Source: JAJFHI01 sp050633705 (GTDB lineage Bacteria > Pseudomonadota > Alphaproteobacteria > Rhizobiales > Hyphomicrobiaceae). From it: DNA of 64,000 bases. Where the stretch lies: contig JBOEGZ010000020.1 in the NCBI GenBank assembly GCA_050633705.1, positions 142,362-206,361 on the forward strand, given 5' to 3'. Below the pieces are notes generated by a model, which saw nothing but the letters and a program-made list of their open reading frames with translations, searched no databases and was not told where the DNA came from. Below, piece by piece: positions 9,111 through 17,345 of this stretch. Every line of letters starts with the position of its first letter. Within the stretch, counting starts at the first letter, position 1. A program made the translations under genes and the position numbers.

Positions 9111-9235
9111 GTTCGTTCCATACCGTGACAGATTGCAGTCATGCTGCTACCCGCATATACGAGGCTTTTGCCTCTCAATTTTTGTTGTTTCATTAAAAGT
9201 CGCGAGAAAATCATCTCGACTGATCCAGCCTATGG

Positions 9236-9655
9236 TTATTGCTGCCGGTGATAAGTTGCCCGATTTGTTGGAGAGGTGCCATCTGGCAAATTTACTTTCT
9301 GTAAAAAATGCATCGTTGTACCAGACCCTGACAACGTACGTTCGGCAACCATCAACTCAACGCCATCTCGAAGAGCTGATGAATTAAGTTCGGTCTCCGA
9401 CTTCGCGCGAACACACAAAGTATCAGCCAGCGGACCAGCATCGAAAGGAATGTGTGACCCGTCTGGCTTGGCCCGAAACGAGGCATGATGCGCCTCTCCT
9501 GTTGCGTCGACCCAGTCCATATTGAAGACGAGTTCTTCTCCGTCCAAATCAATTCGGTGTGTCTCAGAACGCGGCGGCGCACCTTGTTCGTAAAGACATG
9601 AAGGTGCGTCAAGAACCCACGTCCCGAGAAATTTACTATATATCGGATCAGCCAT
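9236..9655 (-). CDS. hypothetical protein of about 140 residues
   Basis: A soluble protein starting MADPIYSKFLGTW, predicted to be mostly beta strand, with no signal peptide or membrane segment. The frame is open up to 9730, but the ATG at 9655 gives a compact natural N-terminus. The upstream residues are basic and unlike the rest. The opening KFLGTWVLD followed by alternating polar and hydrophobic strands (EELVFNMDWVDATG, HHASFRAKPDG) recalls small calycin/lipocalin-like bacterial proteins. That is only a shape resemblance. It lies upstream of the GST gene on the same strand with a gap of 125 bases. Confidence 0.62.
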   Translation of the reverse strand: MADPIYSKFLGTWVLDAPSCLYEQGAPPRSETHRIDLDGEELVFNMDWVDATGEAHHASFRAKPDGSHIPFDAGPLADTLCVRAKSETELNSSALRDGVELMVAERTLSGSGTTMHFLQKVNLPDGTSPTNRATYHRQQ

Positions 9656-9938
9656 CACACCCATTCGTCTTTGTTTCAAAATAGTTTGATTGCGCGATGA
9701 CAGAGCTTTATGCCAGTGCACTTTCATCATTAAATTCGCACAACTCGCTGGAGAAAATGTTTTTAGCAGCGTTGTTATGAGACGTCACTCAGCGCCACAC
9801 CACCCAACAAGTAGATGCTCTATTCTAGGCAGTAACACCCCAAGAGTAAGCAAAACAGTCAGACAAGTGAACCTGCGACAGAGCTTACTTATTGTGATCG
9901 TGCTATAACGCCACCCCGGCACTTATGCAATTCAATCC

Positions 9939-10988
9939 ATGACCAACCCCCATGCAACCAAACCCTTGAAAATTGAAATGACGACCCGAACAAGATTTTT
10001 CTTATTGATGGTGATCTTGGTGTTTGCGCCATGCTCTGTCTCGGCCGACGAGACCGTCATTCAAGGGCTGTCGATGGGCACAACATATACGATCAGCATT
10101 ACTCAGGACCTAGAGCCTCGAGAAAAAAAGAAACTGGCGCAAAAAATACAAATGTTGCTGGAAGACTTTTCCCAGGAATTTTCAACATACGACACAACTT
10201 CGAAGATCTCGATTTTTAATAGAACCAAATCCACAAAGCCATTTCCGGTGTCGGCCAGGTTTGCAAGACTCACCACGCTTGCAGCTGAAATAGCCAAGAA
10301 GACAAAAGGCGCTTTCGATCCCACGATTGAACCTGTGGCGGCGTTGTGGGGATTTGGAGTTAACAAAAGTCGTGGCACCGCTCCTGGGCAGACGGAAATC
10401 GATCACGCACTTTCAACAGTCGGCATCACCAAGCTTGCCGTTATTCAACGTCCACCAAGCCTGAGGAAACTCAACCCCCAACTCCAGTTGGACCTTTCCG
10501 CCATGGCGAAAGGATTTGGCGTTGACGAAGTTTCCCGCCTTCTCAACCGTGAAGGCTTTCGAAATTATATGGTCGAAATTGGTGGAGAAATCCATGCTCG
10601 CGGACGCAACTCTAAAGGCGATGTTTGGCGCATTGGCATCGCTGTTCCAGATCGAACAACAAATAAGCTCGAAGCTATCGTTAAGCTTTCCAACACCTCA
10701 ATTGCAACATCTGGCGATTATCAAAAATATGTCGAGATCGACGGCGACCGCGTTGCGCATATCATCGACCCAAGAAATGGCAAACCAATTTCTCATAAAT
10801 TAGCGTCAGCAAGCGTGCTGCATGACGATTGTGCAATAGCTGACGCGTTTGCAACAGCATTGATGGTCGTTGGACATCGCGAAGCAAAAGAAATGGCGGA
10901 AAAACTGGAACTCCCAGTGCTTTTGATCGTCCGTGAAGCGGGAGGCTTTGTAACATGGACATCAAAGCAATGGCCTCAAAAAAAATAA
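9939..10988 (+). CDS. apbE: FAD:protein FMN transferase ApbE
   Basis: A 349-residue ApbE family flavin transferase with an N-terminal signal peptide (hydrophobic about 18-36, cleavage near SVSADE). It transfers FMN from FAD to a threonine of exported proteins such as NqrB/C or RnfG. Family marks are GLSMGTTYTI just after the leader, AMAKGFGVD near residue 190, EIGGEIHARG near 213, and the magnesium-binding region ATSGDYQKY and HIIDPRNGKP near 250-280. The start could also be the ATG at 9978, which leaves a shorter leader. No Nqr, Rnf or flavinylated oxidoreductase gene is adjacent, so its client is not in this window. Confidence 0.9.
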   Translation: MTNPHATKPLKIEMTTRTRFFLLMVILVFAPCSVSADETVIQGLSMGTTYTISITQDLEPREKKKLAQKIQMLLEDFSQEFSTYDTTSKISIFNRTKSTKPFPVSARFARLTTLAAEIAKKTKGAFDPTIEPVAALWGFGVNKSRGTAPGQTEIDHALSTVGITKLAVIQRPPSLRKLNPQLQLDLSAMAKGFGVDEVSRLLNREGFRNYMVEIGGEIHARGRNSKGDVWRIGIAVPDRTTNKLEAIVKLSNTSIATSGDYQKYVEIDGDRVAHIIDPRNGKPISHKLASASVLHDDCAIADAFATALMVVGHREAKEMAEKLELPVLLIVREAGGFVTWTSKQWPQKK

Positions 10989-11116
10989 CGCTGACAACCA
11001 AACCTTTGCTTAACACACGTCGATAACAAACAGTCGCAGGGTTAAACTTTGCCACGCGTTGTGAACTTTGCTACCTACCAACAAGCAAACTTACACTGCG
11101 GGTATTGACATCGACC

Positions 11117-11890
11117 ATGAGCAATTTCTACGAAGAGCAAGTTTTAAACGTTCGCCATTGGACCGACCGGCTTTTTAGTTTCACGACAACCCGCAATGCC
11201 GCTTTTCGTTTCGAGAACGGTCAATTTGCTATGGTCGGGCTAGTGGTCGACGGGAAACCATTGGTGCGCGCCTACTCTATGGCCAGTCCCAATTACGATG
11301 ACAAGCTGGAATGGTTTTCCATTATTGTTCCGAATGGTCCATTAACATCGAGATTGCAAAAAATCAAAGCTGGCGACCAGGTACTGGTGAGCAAGAAACC
11401 CGTTGGCACATTGGTGATTGACAGCTTGACACCGGCCCGCAACCTTTACCTTTTGTGCACAGGCACTGGGCTGGCGCCGTTCCTCTCCATCATTGCAGAC
11501 CCAAACGTCTATGAGCGGTTTGAAAAGGTGGTCTTGATTCATGGTTGCCGTTTCATCGATGACCTGGCTTACGCTGATGAGATTTCAGACATATTGCCGA
11601 AAAACGAATTCATTGGTGAAATGGTCAAGCAACAACTCATCTATATTCCAACAGTAACGCGCGAACCTTTCAAAAATGAAGGTCGCATTACGCACCTTGT
11701 CGAGAGCGGGCAATTGGCTCAAAAAACCGACCTGCCTGATCTGTCCCCAGAACACGACCGCGTGATGATGTGCGGCAGTCCAAATTTATTGGCCGACATG
11801 AACCCGATTTTACAAGAGCGCGGTTTTAAAGAAGGTGCTGGCAATGCTCCTGCGGACTACGTCATTGAGAAAGCATTCGTCGACCGTTAG
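11117..11890 (+). CDS. fpr: ferredoxin--NADP+ reductase
   Basis: A 257-residue flavoprotein of the bacterial Fpr (subclass IA/II) type that moves electrons between NADPH and ferredoxin or flavodoxin. RAYSMASPN near residue 50 is the FAD-binding RxYS motif. LCTGTGLAPFLSI near 112 binds the NADP pyrophosphate, and MMCGSPNLL near 220 is the nicotinamide-side cysteine motif. The ATG at 11117 is preferred to an in-frame TTG at 11105 because family members begin close to SNFYEE. The C-terminus, after the APADYVIEKAFVDR stretch, carries extra residues after the terminal aromatic region, as in Rhodobacter and Azotobacter enzymes. It follows apbE after about 130 bases. Confidence 0.92.
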   Translation: MSNFYEEQVLNVRHWTDRLFSFTTTRNAAFRFENGQFAMVGLVVDGKPLVRAYSMASPNYDDKLEWFSIIVPNGPLTSRLQKIKAGDQVLVSKKPVGTLVIDSLTPARNLYLLCTGTGLAPFLSIIADPNVYERFEKVVLIHGCRFIDDLAYADEISDILPKNEFIGEMVKQQLIYIPTVTREPFKNEGRITHLVESGQLAQKTDLPDLSPEHDRVMMCGSPNLLADMNPILQERGFKEGAGNAPADYVIEKAFVDR

Positions 11891-12061
11891 ATTTTTCTGG
11901 TTTGATAGGGCAAACACACGACCCAACAGTTGAAATTTTGCGCCATTGCGATTTTTTATCGTCCAATTTCCAATTCACATTGGTGTTCAACGTCAAAATT
12001 ATCGCTATACAAGATAAAACCATCCAACCAGCCGATTGACCCAACACATTTGGAGCCTGCG

Positions 12062-13414
12062 ATGACGTCTCAAACACGCCACGGAAACAAAATGTCTCTG
12101 ACCGCGAAAGTTCTGATCGGAATGGTTTTGGGTGTGGTCGTTGGCGTCATATTCAACAAACTCGGCAACCCATTCATCAATGAAAACATCGTTGGCGGAC
12201 TGTTTGCCATGATCGGTAAGATGTTTGTCAATGCTCTAAAGATGCTTGTCGTACCTTTGGTAACATTCTCACTCATTTGCGGGGTCACGGGAATTGGCGA
12301 CATACGCATGCTTGGCCGGGTAGGTGGCAAAGCCTTCGGTCTTTATTTGTTCACAACCGCTATTGCCATTGCGATGGCCATTTTCCTGGCAACTATAATT
12401 GGCCCAGGTGCAGGCTTTGATATCTCAGGCGTGGACACGTCAAAAGTTTCGGCAAAACAGGCCCCCAGCGTCTGGGATGTGTTTGCAAACATCGTCCCCT
12501 CAAACCCCATCAATGCGTTTGCAAATGGCGAAATGCTGCAAATCATTTTCTATGTCATTTTAATCGGTATTGCCGCATTGATGTTGGGTGAACGTTCAAA
12601 GTCATTCGTCGAAGCCTGCGAATACATGAACGAACTGATGATGAAGGTCGTTGAGATCGTTATGGCCTTCGCGCCCTACGGCGTGTTTTGCCTCATCGCA
12701 AAGACCTTTGCCGAGCAGGGCATCGACCTATTCTTGCCGGTCATTGCTTACGTTGTAACGCTTGTCGGCGCACTTCTTGTGCATCTGTTTGTTACTTTAA
12801 TGATCCTATTGAAGTTGCTGTCGGGGTTGAACCCGATCGAATTTTTGAAAAAGATGCGCCCAGCGCAAATCTTTGCATTCTCCACGGCAAGTTCTAACGC
12901 GACGATTCCTGTGACCTTCCGCTGTACAACAGAACGGATCGGCGTTAACAACTCTGTCGCCTCTTTCACCGTTCCATTTGGCGCCACCATCAACATGGAT
13001 GGAACAGCGATCATGCAAGGTGTTGCAACCGTTTTCCTTGCCAATGTTTACGGCATCACCTTGGGCCTAAGTGGTTATGTGACCGTTATTGGAATGGCCG
13101 TCCTGGCGTCCATTGGAACAGCCGGCGTGCCAGGTGTTGGCTTGGTCATGTTGACGATGGTGCTTGGACAGGTCGGTCTCCCGATCGAAGGCATTGCGAT
13201 TGTGCTCGGGGTCGATCGACTGATGGATATGATGCGTACGGCTGTCAATATCACTGGCGATGCCGTGGTGACTTCGATTGTCGGAAAAAGTGAGAACAAG
13301 CTCGATATGCAAATCTTCAATGACCCAGATGCTGGCACACTCACGGACGACGATCTGGTGATCAGTCATGAAGCTGAAGAAGAGCTTGCCGCAGCCGCAC
13401 AACCAAAACACTAG
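12062..13414 (+). CDS. dicarboxylate/amino acid:cation symporter (DAACS family)
   Basis: A 450-residue membrane carrier of the GltP/DctA/SstT family that imports C4-dicarboxylates, glutamate/aspartate or related solutes with protons or sodium. The diagnostic segments are ASSNATIPVTF near residue 280 (the serine-rich re-entrant loop) and GATINMDGTAIMQG near 310, which forms the cation site. AGVPGVGLVM near 360 forms the second hairpin, and VDRLMDMMRTAVNITGD near 390 carries the substrate-binding Asp, Arg and Asn. The frame is open from 11930, but the ATG at 12062 begins a typical amphipathic N-terminus. The acidic tail is not conserved. It appears monocistronic. Confidence 0.92.
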   Translation: MTSQTRHGNKMSLTAKVLIGMVLGVVVGVIFNKLGNPFINENIVGGLFAMIGKMFVNALKMLVVPLVTFSLICGVTGIGDIRMLGRVGGKAFGLYLFTTAIAIAMAIFLATIIGPGAGFDISGVDTSKVSAKQAPSVWDVFANIVPSNPINAFANGEMLQIIFYVILIGIAALMLGERSKSFVEACEYMNELMMKVVEIVMAFAPYGVFCLIAKTFAEQGIDLFLPVIAYVVTLVGALLVHLFVTLMILLKLLSGLNPIEFLKKMRPAQIFAFSTASSNATIPVTFRCTTERIGVNNSVASFTVPFGATINMDGTAIMQGVATVFLANVYGITLGLSGYVTVIGMAVLASIGTAGVPGVGLVMLTMVLGQVGLPIEGIAIVLGVDRLMDMMRTAVNITGDAVVTSIVGKSENKLDMQIFNDPDAGTLTDDDLVISHEAEEELAAAAQPKH

Positions 13415-13561
13415 ACTTGCGAAAGATCTTGCGTTCGCAGCCCGGCTTATCGGTCGAGGTGGGCCTTGCCGATGTTTGACATAAATGACTATGACCATGA
13501 CCACTTCGGCCAACGGCAGTTGGGCTGGTGAGAATAGGCGTTGCGCTTTACATTAGGATTG

Positions 13562-14164
13562 TTATTCGCCCTGGACTGGAGAACTTGATTTATATCGCGT
13601 CTTAGACTGACGCTTCACGAGCTTGCCCCATTCACTATTGAACGGATGGACATAATCCGTTGTGCCAGATCCGTTCACCAGTGAACGGCTTTGATTGTGC
13701 CAACGAAAGATACCGCCTTTGAGATTTTGCACATCTTTGGCGCCAGCAATGAGCAACTGATCTTTGGCGCGCATAGCTAGCCGAGAACTTCTTTCGCCAA
13801 CCGAACAATAGAATAAAACGGTACGCCCGACCTCGCGCCCGGCCAATTTCGATTGCAAATTTTGAAGCGTATCACCCGGCTGCACCCGGATCGCACCCGG
13901 CAATCGACTAACAGCATATTCGGCTTCTTCGCGAACATCGATCAACACGATATCATCGTTTTTACCTTGAGCGATCTTTTCAGCGACAATCTTTGGGTTG
14001 GTATGCCCGATCTCAGTAAATCGCGATTCAATATCGCGTTCAACCTCAACCAATTTTGGCATGCGACCAGTTAGGAGATCGCGATTAAGTCCAACGAACT
14101 GCATATAGCCAAGGGCTGCCAGTCCGACAGCAAGCGTTGCCAAAACGATGAGACGTCTTTGCAT
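13562..14164 (-). CDS. membrane-anchored rhodanese-like sulfurtransferase
   Basis: A 200-residue protein with one N-terminal membrane segment (residues 4-26) and a rhodanese domain from about 45 to 160. The active-site loop CSVGERSS starts at C120 and has the cysteine and arginine needed for persulfide transfer. VLIDVREEAEY is the conserved strand and aspartate of the fold. The remaining 40 residues form a basic tail. The ATG at 14164 starts directly at the membrane segment. It lies 116 bases downstream of a DUF2892 gene on the same strand. Together these are the two halves of E. coli YgaP, so a role in membrane sulfane-sulfur handling is inferred. Both genes probably share the FNR-type promoter at 14523-14564. 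Confidence 0.85.
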   Translation of the reverse strand: MQRRLIVLATLAVGLAALGYMQFVGLNRDLLTGRMPKLVEVERDIESRFTEIGHTNPKIVAEKIAQGKNDDIVLIDVREEAEYAVSRLPGAIRVQPGDTLQNLQSKLAGREVGRTVLFYCSVGERSSRLAMRAKDQLLIAGAKDVQNLKGGIFRWHNQSRSLVNGSGTTDYVHPFNSEWGKLVKRQSKTRYKSSSPVQGE

Positions 14165-14280
14165 AGTGTTGTGACCTCCGTGATCCGAACATTTTCTGAG
14201 AGTTTGCATCTCTGCTCGAGAAAACCAACCCTCTCAGCGATCACATTACCATCGGCTTGCAGATCCAATGCAAATTGGCC

Positions 14281-14493
14281 TCAATCCTTCGCCACGGTAC
14301 TGCATCCAAAAATTCGATACAGCGGGCAAAGGCTAACAAGTGCTGTCGCAACGAGAACACCGCCGACAATCATCGCAATGACATTGGGTGTTCCTGATGG
14401 GATCACATCGGTGAAATAAGCCAATGCGACCAGCCCCACACCGACCACGGCGCGCACGACGCGATCGCTCGTTCCAATATTTGCTGTTGTCAT
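14281..14493 (-). CDS. DUF2892 (YgaP-type) small membrane protein
   Basis: A 70-residue protein with two membrane segments (about 14-30 and 38-56) and the family ending CPLYRIFGCST, with cysteines at 56 and 64. DUF2892 is the membrane module fused to rhodanese in YgaP and often encoded beside sulfide- or persulfide-handling genes. The N-terminal segment NIGTSDRVVRAVVG is the typical DUF2892 opening. A CGGAGG ribosome binding site lies five bases before the ATG. The FNR box and -10 hexamer upstream predict induction when oxygen is low. Confidence 0.85.
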   Translation of the reverse strand: MTTANIGTSDRVVRAVVGVGLVALAYFTDVIPSGTPNVIAMIVGGVLVATALVSLCPLYRIFGCSTVAKD

Positions 14494-14522
14494 AAAAACC
14501 TCCGAAGTTATCTACCCGCCAC

Positions 14523-14564
14523 AGTGTACGTTCGAAATGGCGAAAATTCATTGATTCTGATCAA
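14523..14564 (-). promoter_or_regulatory. FNR-type promoter of the DUF2892-rhodanese unit
   Basis: A perfect FNR box, TTGAT-TCTG-ATCAA, lies at 14551-14564. Read on the minus strand, TACACT at 14528-14523 matches a -10 hexamer at four of six positions. If the box is centred at -41.5 (class II FNR activation), transcription starts near 14516 and the hexamer falls exactly at -12 to -7. The leader would be about 23 bases and contains CGGAGG. The matching activator is encoded at 28163-28948. Confidence 0.78.
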
Positions 14565-14735
14565 GAAAACAGAGTTTTGACGAACAGGTTCAGCTTCAAA
14601 ACACCTTAAGAAACCAATTCCGGGCACATTCCCAACCGTTCAACCTCGTTCACCTAGCAATCACGGTGGCACTTTATTAGACTCACGACTCAATTCCATT
14701 CGACTCGTTGCCGTTACTAGGACACCAATCAGATC

Positions 14736-15404
14736 ATGCGACAGGTGATTTTCAACTTTCATGGCATTGGTGCACCGAAGCGAGAAATGGAAGACGGCGA
14801 ATCCCAATACTGGATCAGCGTCGATTTCTTTGATGAAATTCTCGCTCTCGCATCCAAAATGCGCGACACGGTCAAAACATCGTTTACGTTCGACGATGGC
14901 AACAGCTCCGACTTGGAAATCGCCGCACCACGACTATCAACGGTTGGCATTTCTGCCGAGTTCTTTGTTCTCTCCGGACGCCTCAAACAAGACGGCGCCT
15001 TAAGCCGCAAGAACATCGTTGAACTTCAAGAAATGGGGCACCTCATTGGCAATCACGGAGCCGATCACGTCGACTGGACGGCGCTCGACGAGGCCGGATT
15101 GACCCGGGAACTTAAGACCGCACGACAAGTCTTGGAAGACATTTGCAGACATCCGATATCCAGTGCAGCCATTCCGTTTGGGCGTTATAATGGCAAAGTA
15201 GTGCGCGCGTTGAAAACTTGCGGTTATGACCGCGTTTATTCTAGCGACGGAGGCGCTCATACCGATACACAGTATCCCTGCCCGCGCACATCACTGACGC
15301 ATGACATGACGCCTGGCGATGTCGAAAATATCTTGTTGGGCCGCGAGCCCTTAAAGCGCAACTTGCGCCGTCGCGCAACAATGCTTGTCAAGCGATTGGT
15401 GTAA
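14736..15404 (+). CDS. polysaccharide deacetylase (NodB-like)
   Basis: A 222-residue NodB-homology domain with no signal peptide. The metal-binding triad is visible: TFDDG with D53/D54, and NHGADH with H107 and H111. IPFGRYN near 148 stands in for the third NodB motif (usually RxPYG). These enzymes remove acetyl groups from N-acetylated sugars; related ones act on other amides. Lack of a leader means it works in the cytoplasm, on a precursor or lipid-linked sugar rather than the mature wall. The stop TAA is followed after one base by the ATG of the ATP-grasp gene, and a PHP hydrolase follows, so the three form one operon. Confidence 0.85.
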   Translation: MRQVIFNFHGIGAPKREMEDGESQYWISVDFFDEILALASKMRDTVKTSFTFDDGNSSDLEIAAPRLSTVGISAEFFVLSGRLKQDGALSRKNIVELQEMGHLIGNHGADHVDWTALDEAGLTRELKTARQVLEDICRHPISSAAIPFGRYNGKVVRALKTCGYDRVYSSDGGAHTDTQYPCPRTSLTHDMTPGDVENILLGREPLKRNLRRRATMLVKRLV

Positions 15405-15405
15405 A

Positions 15406-16608
15406 ATGGGCGTACATGTTCTCATTGGCTTTGCAGAGGCACTGCCAACCCCAGAGGTCATATTCAGCCTGGCCCAAGCCGGACACACCGTTTCTGTGTT
15501 CACACGCCATGGGACAACCTCACCACTATTCACACAGTTGCCCGTGAAACATGTTTATCGTGTTTCACCACCAGAGCGAAGCGTTGCAGAAACGATCACT
15601 GATATACGCGCCATTTTTGCTCAACCCAACGCCCCTGACTTTATTTTCGCACTTGACGATCCAGCTCTGTTTCTTGTCAATGAAGCAATTGAGGCCTCTT
15701 CAAAGTTGCCAAGGGTTGCCAATGCGACAGGCAGACCGGGCGAAGTCGCACTCGACAAAAGCCAACAGATTGCTCACGCACGTGAAGCCGGGTTTGCCGT
15801 TCCACCAACGATCGTCGCTCAGACACCATCTGACCTTAGCGCCGCCACTGTTTTTCCAGCAATCGCAAAATCCGCGCTCGCTGTGGAAGTTGACAATGGC
15901 AAACTCATCAAAGGCAAAGCCCAATACTTACCAGATTCTGATGCGCTGGCTGCACTTAAGACCTCGTTGAGACATGACATGTCACCGCTATTGGTCCAAC
16001 CCTTGATTGAAGGCGGCGGCGAAGGTGTCTTTGGCTTCATGACCGACAATGGTGTTTTGGCATGGAGCGGTCATGAAAGGGTTCGCATGATGAACCCTCA
16101 CGGATCAGGCTCAAGTGCCTGCCAAACACGCCCACCCAGCAAGAAAATGCAGATGGTTTGTGAAGACTTTCTAACGCGCATCAATTGGCGTGGGCCATTC
16201 ATGATCGAATTGTTGCGCGCGCGTGACACCACGCCCTACTTCATGGAACTCAACGGCCGCATGTGGGGCTCGATGGCATTGGCCCGACGAGCGGGTTATG
16301 AATATCCAGCCTGGAGCATTGCTCAAACATTGGATCGTGGGTTTCGCCCTGGGCCAATCACGCCAGAAAACTCACAGTTACTCCTACGTCATCTCGGTCG
16401 CGATATTGCACACCTCTTATTTGTCATGCGCGGACCTCAAACAGACTTTCACAAATCAACTTGGCCCAAATTCGGCTCGGCCTTTGTCAATGTCTTGAAG
16501 CCAAACCACAGACGCAATTTTTACAATTACGATCCTGCACATCGGTGGTATTTCATACGCGACGCATATGATGTTGTAAAAAAAACCATCTTTAAGGCTC
16601 GGGGGTGA
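15406..16608 (+). CDS. ATP-grasp family enzyme, carbamoyl-phosphate-synthetase-like
   Basis: A 400-residue ATP-grasp protein. The N-terminal 110 residues look like a pre-ATP-grasp domain (FIFALDDPALFLVNEAI). The ATP-binding lysine region PAIAKSALAV lies near 165, LVQPLIEGGGEGVFGF near 200, and FMELNGRMWGSMALARRAG near 285 supplies the metal-binding Glu/Asn pair. ATP-grasp enzymes join a carboxylate to an amine or thiol through an acyl phosphate. This subtype often sits in surface-polysaccharide loci, but no substrate is established to my knowledge. The ATG at 15406 is one base past the deacetylase stop. An earlier in-frame start at 15385 would overlap that gene. The PHP gene begins four bases after its stop. 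Confidence 0.85.
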   Translation: MGVHVLIGFAEALPTPEVIFSLAQAGHTVSVFTRHGTTSPLFTQLPVKHVYRVSPPERSVAETITDIRAIFAQPNAPDFIFALDDPALFLVNEAIEASSKLPRVANATGRPGEVALDKSQQIAHAREAGFAVPPTIVAQTPSDLSAATVFPAIAKSALAVEVDNGKLIKGKAQYLPDSDALAALKTSLRHDMSPLLVQPLIEGGGEGVFGFMTDNGVLAWSGHERVRMMNPHGSGSSACQTRPPSKKMQMVCEDFLTRINWRGPFMIELLRARDTTPYFMELNGRMWGSMALARRAGYEYPAWSIAQTLDRGFRPGPITPENSQLLLRHLGRDIAHLLFVMRGPQTDFHKSTWPKFGSAFVNVLKPNHRRNFYNYDPAHRWYFIRDAYDVVKKTIFKARG

Positions 16609-16612
16609 AACC

Positions 16613-17338
16613 ATGCGCTCTATAAAAGTCATGATGCATGCCCACTCGAATTGGTCTTATGATGGACGTTGGAGCCTCGATGCGATCGCCAGGCTATTCG
16701 GACGCTTAGGTTATGACTGCGTTATGATGTCGGAACATGACACGGGTTTCGACCCACAAAAATTTCCAGACTATCGCGCCGCGTGCCAAGCCGCCTCAAC
16801 ACCCAGATGCGCTCTGATTCCAGGAATTGAATATTCCAGCCCTGACAATGACATTCACATCCTGACATGGGGGTTGGATCACTTTTTGACAGAGCATCAG
16901 CCGGTCATTGATACGCTTCGCGCGGTCCATGAGCAAAAAGGGGGGGCCATCTTTGCCCATCCCAAACGCCGCAATGCGTTTGCCAAATACGATCCGGCCT
17001 GGACTCCCTATCTCTCCGGTGTTGAAGTATGGAACCGCAAAACCGACGGGCTGACGTTCGGCGTTGAAGCCATTCAATTGATCTCGAATACTGGCTTGAT
17101 GGCAACAGTTGGCTCCGATTTTCATATACTTCGCCATCTCTACCCACTCAGCACGCGCTTTAACATTGACGAAGACCAGCCCATTGAGGCGGCCTTGGTC
17201 ACAGCCCTTCGGCAAGGCGCGCACACAGCGCACGCCTTCGGACGCCCAATCACCGATCAAAGCGGACAACTCAAGCGCGGCGCACACACTCAACTCGAAT
17301 CCATGCGCCGGGCGGCACTGCGAATTTTTAGAAAATAA
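16613..17338 (+). CDS. PHP domain metal-dependent hydrolase
   Basis: A 241-residue PHP-superfamily phosphoesterase. Motif I is HAHSNWSYDG at residues 10-19 and motif II is SEHDTGF near 43. GIEYSS near 66 supplies the Glu ligand, FAHPKR near 118 is motif III, and GSDFHIL near 164 is motif IV. All metal ligands appear present. PHP domains hydrolyse phosphate esters, either small molecules or phosphotyrosine. It is cytoplasmic and is the third gene of the deacetylase/ATP-grasp/PHP operon, suggesting removal of a phosphate from an activated sugar intermediate. It converges on the acyltransferase gene with only seven bases between stops. Confidence 0.87.
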   Translation: MRSIKVMMHAHSNWSYDGRWSLDAIARLFGRLGYDCVMMSEHDTGFDPQKFPDYRAACQAASTPRCALIPGIEYSSPDNDIHILTWGLDHFLTEHQPVIDTLRAVHEQKGGAIFAHPKRRNAFAKYDPAWTPYLSGVEVWNRKTDGLTFGVEAIQLISNTGLMATVGSDFHILRHLYPLSTRFNIDEDQPIEAALVTALRQGAHTAHAFGRPITDQSGQLKRGAHTQLESMRRAALRIFRK

Positions 17339-17345
17339 GCTCCTG

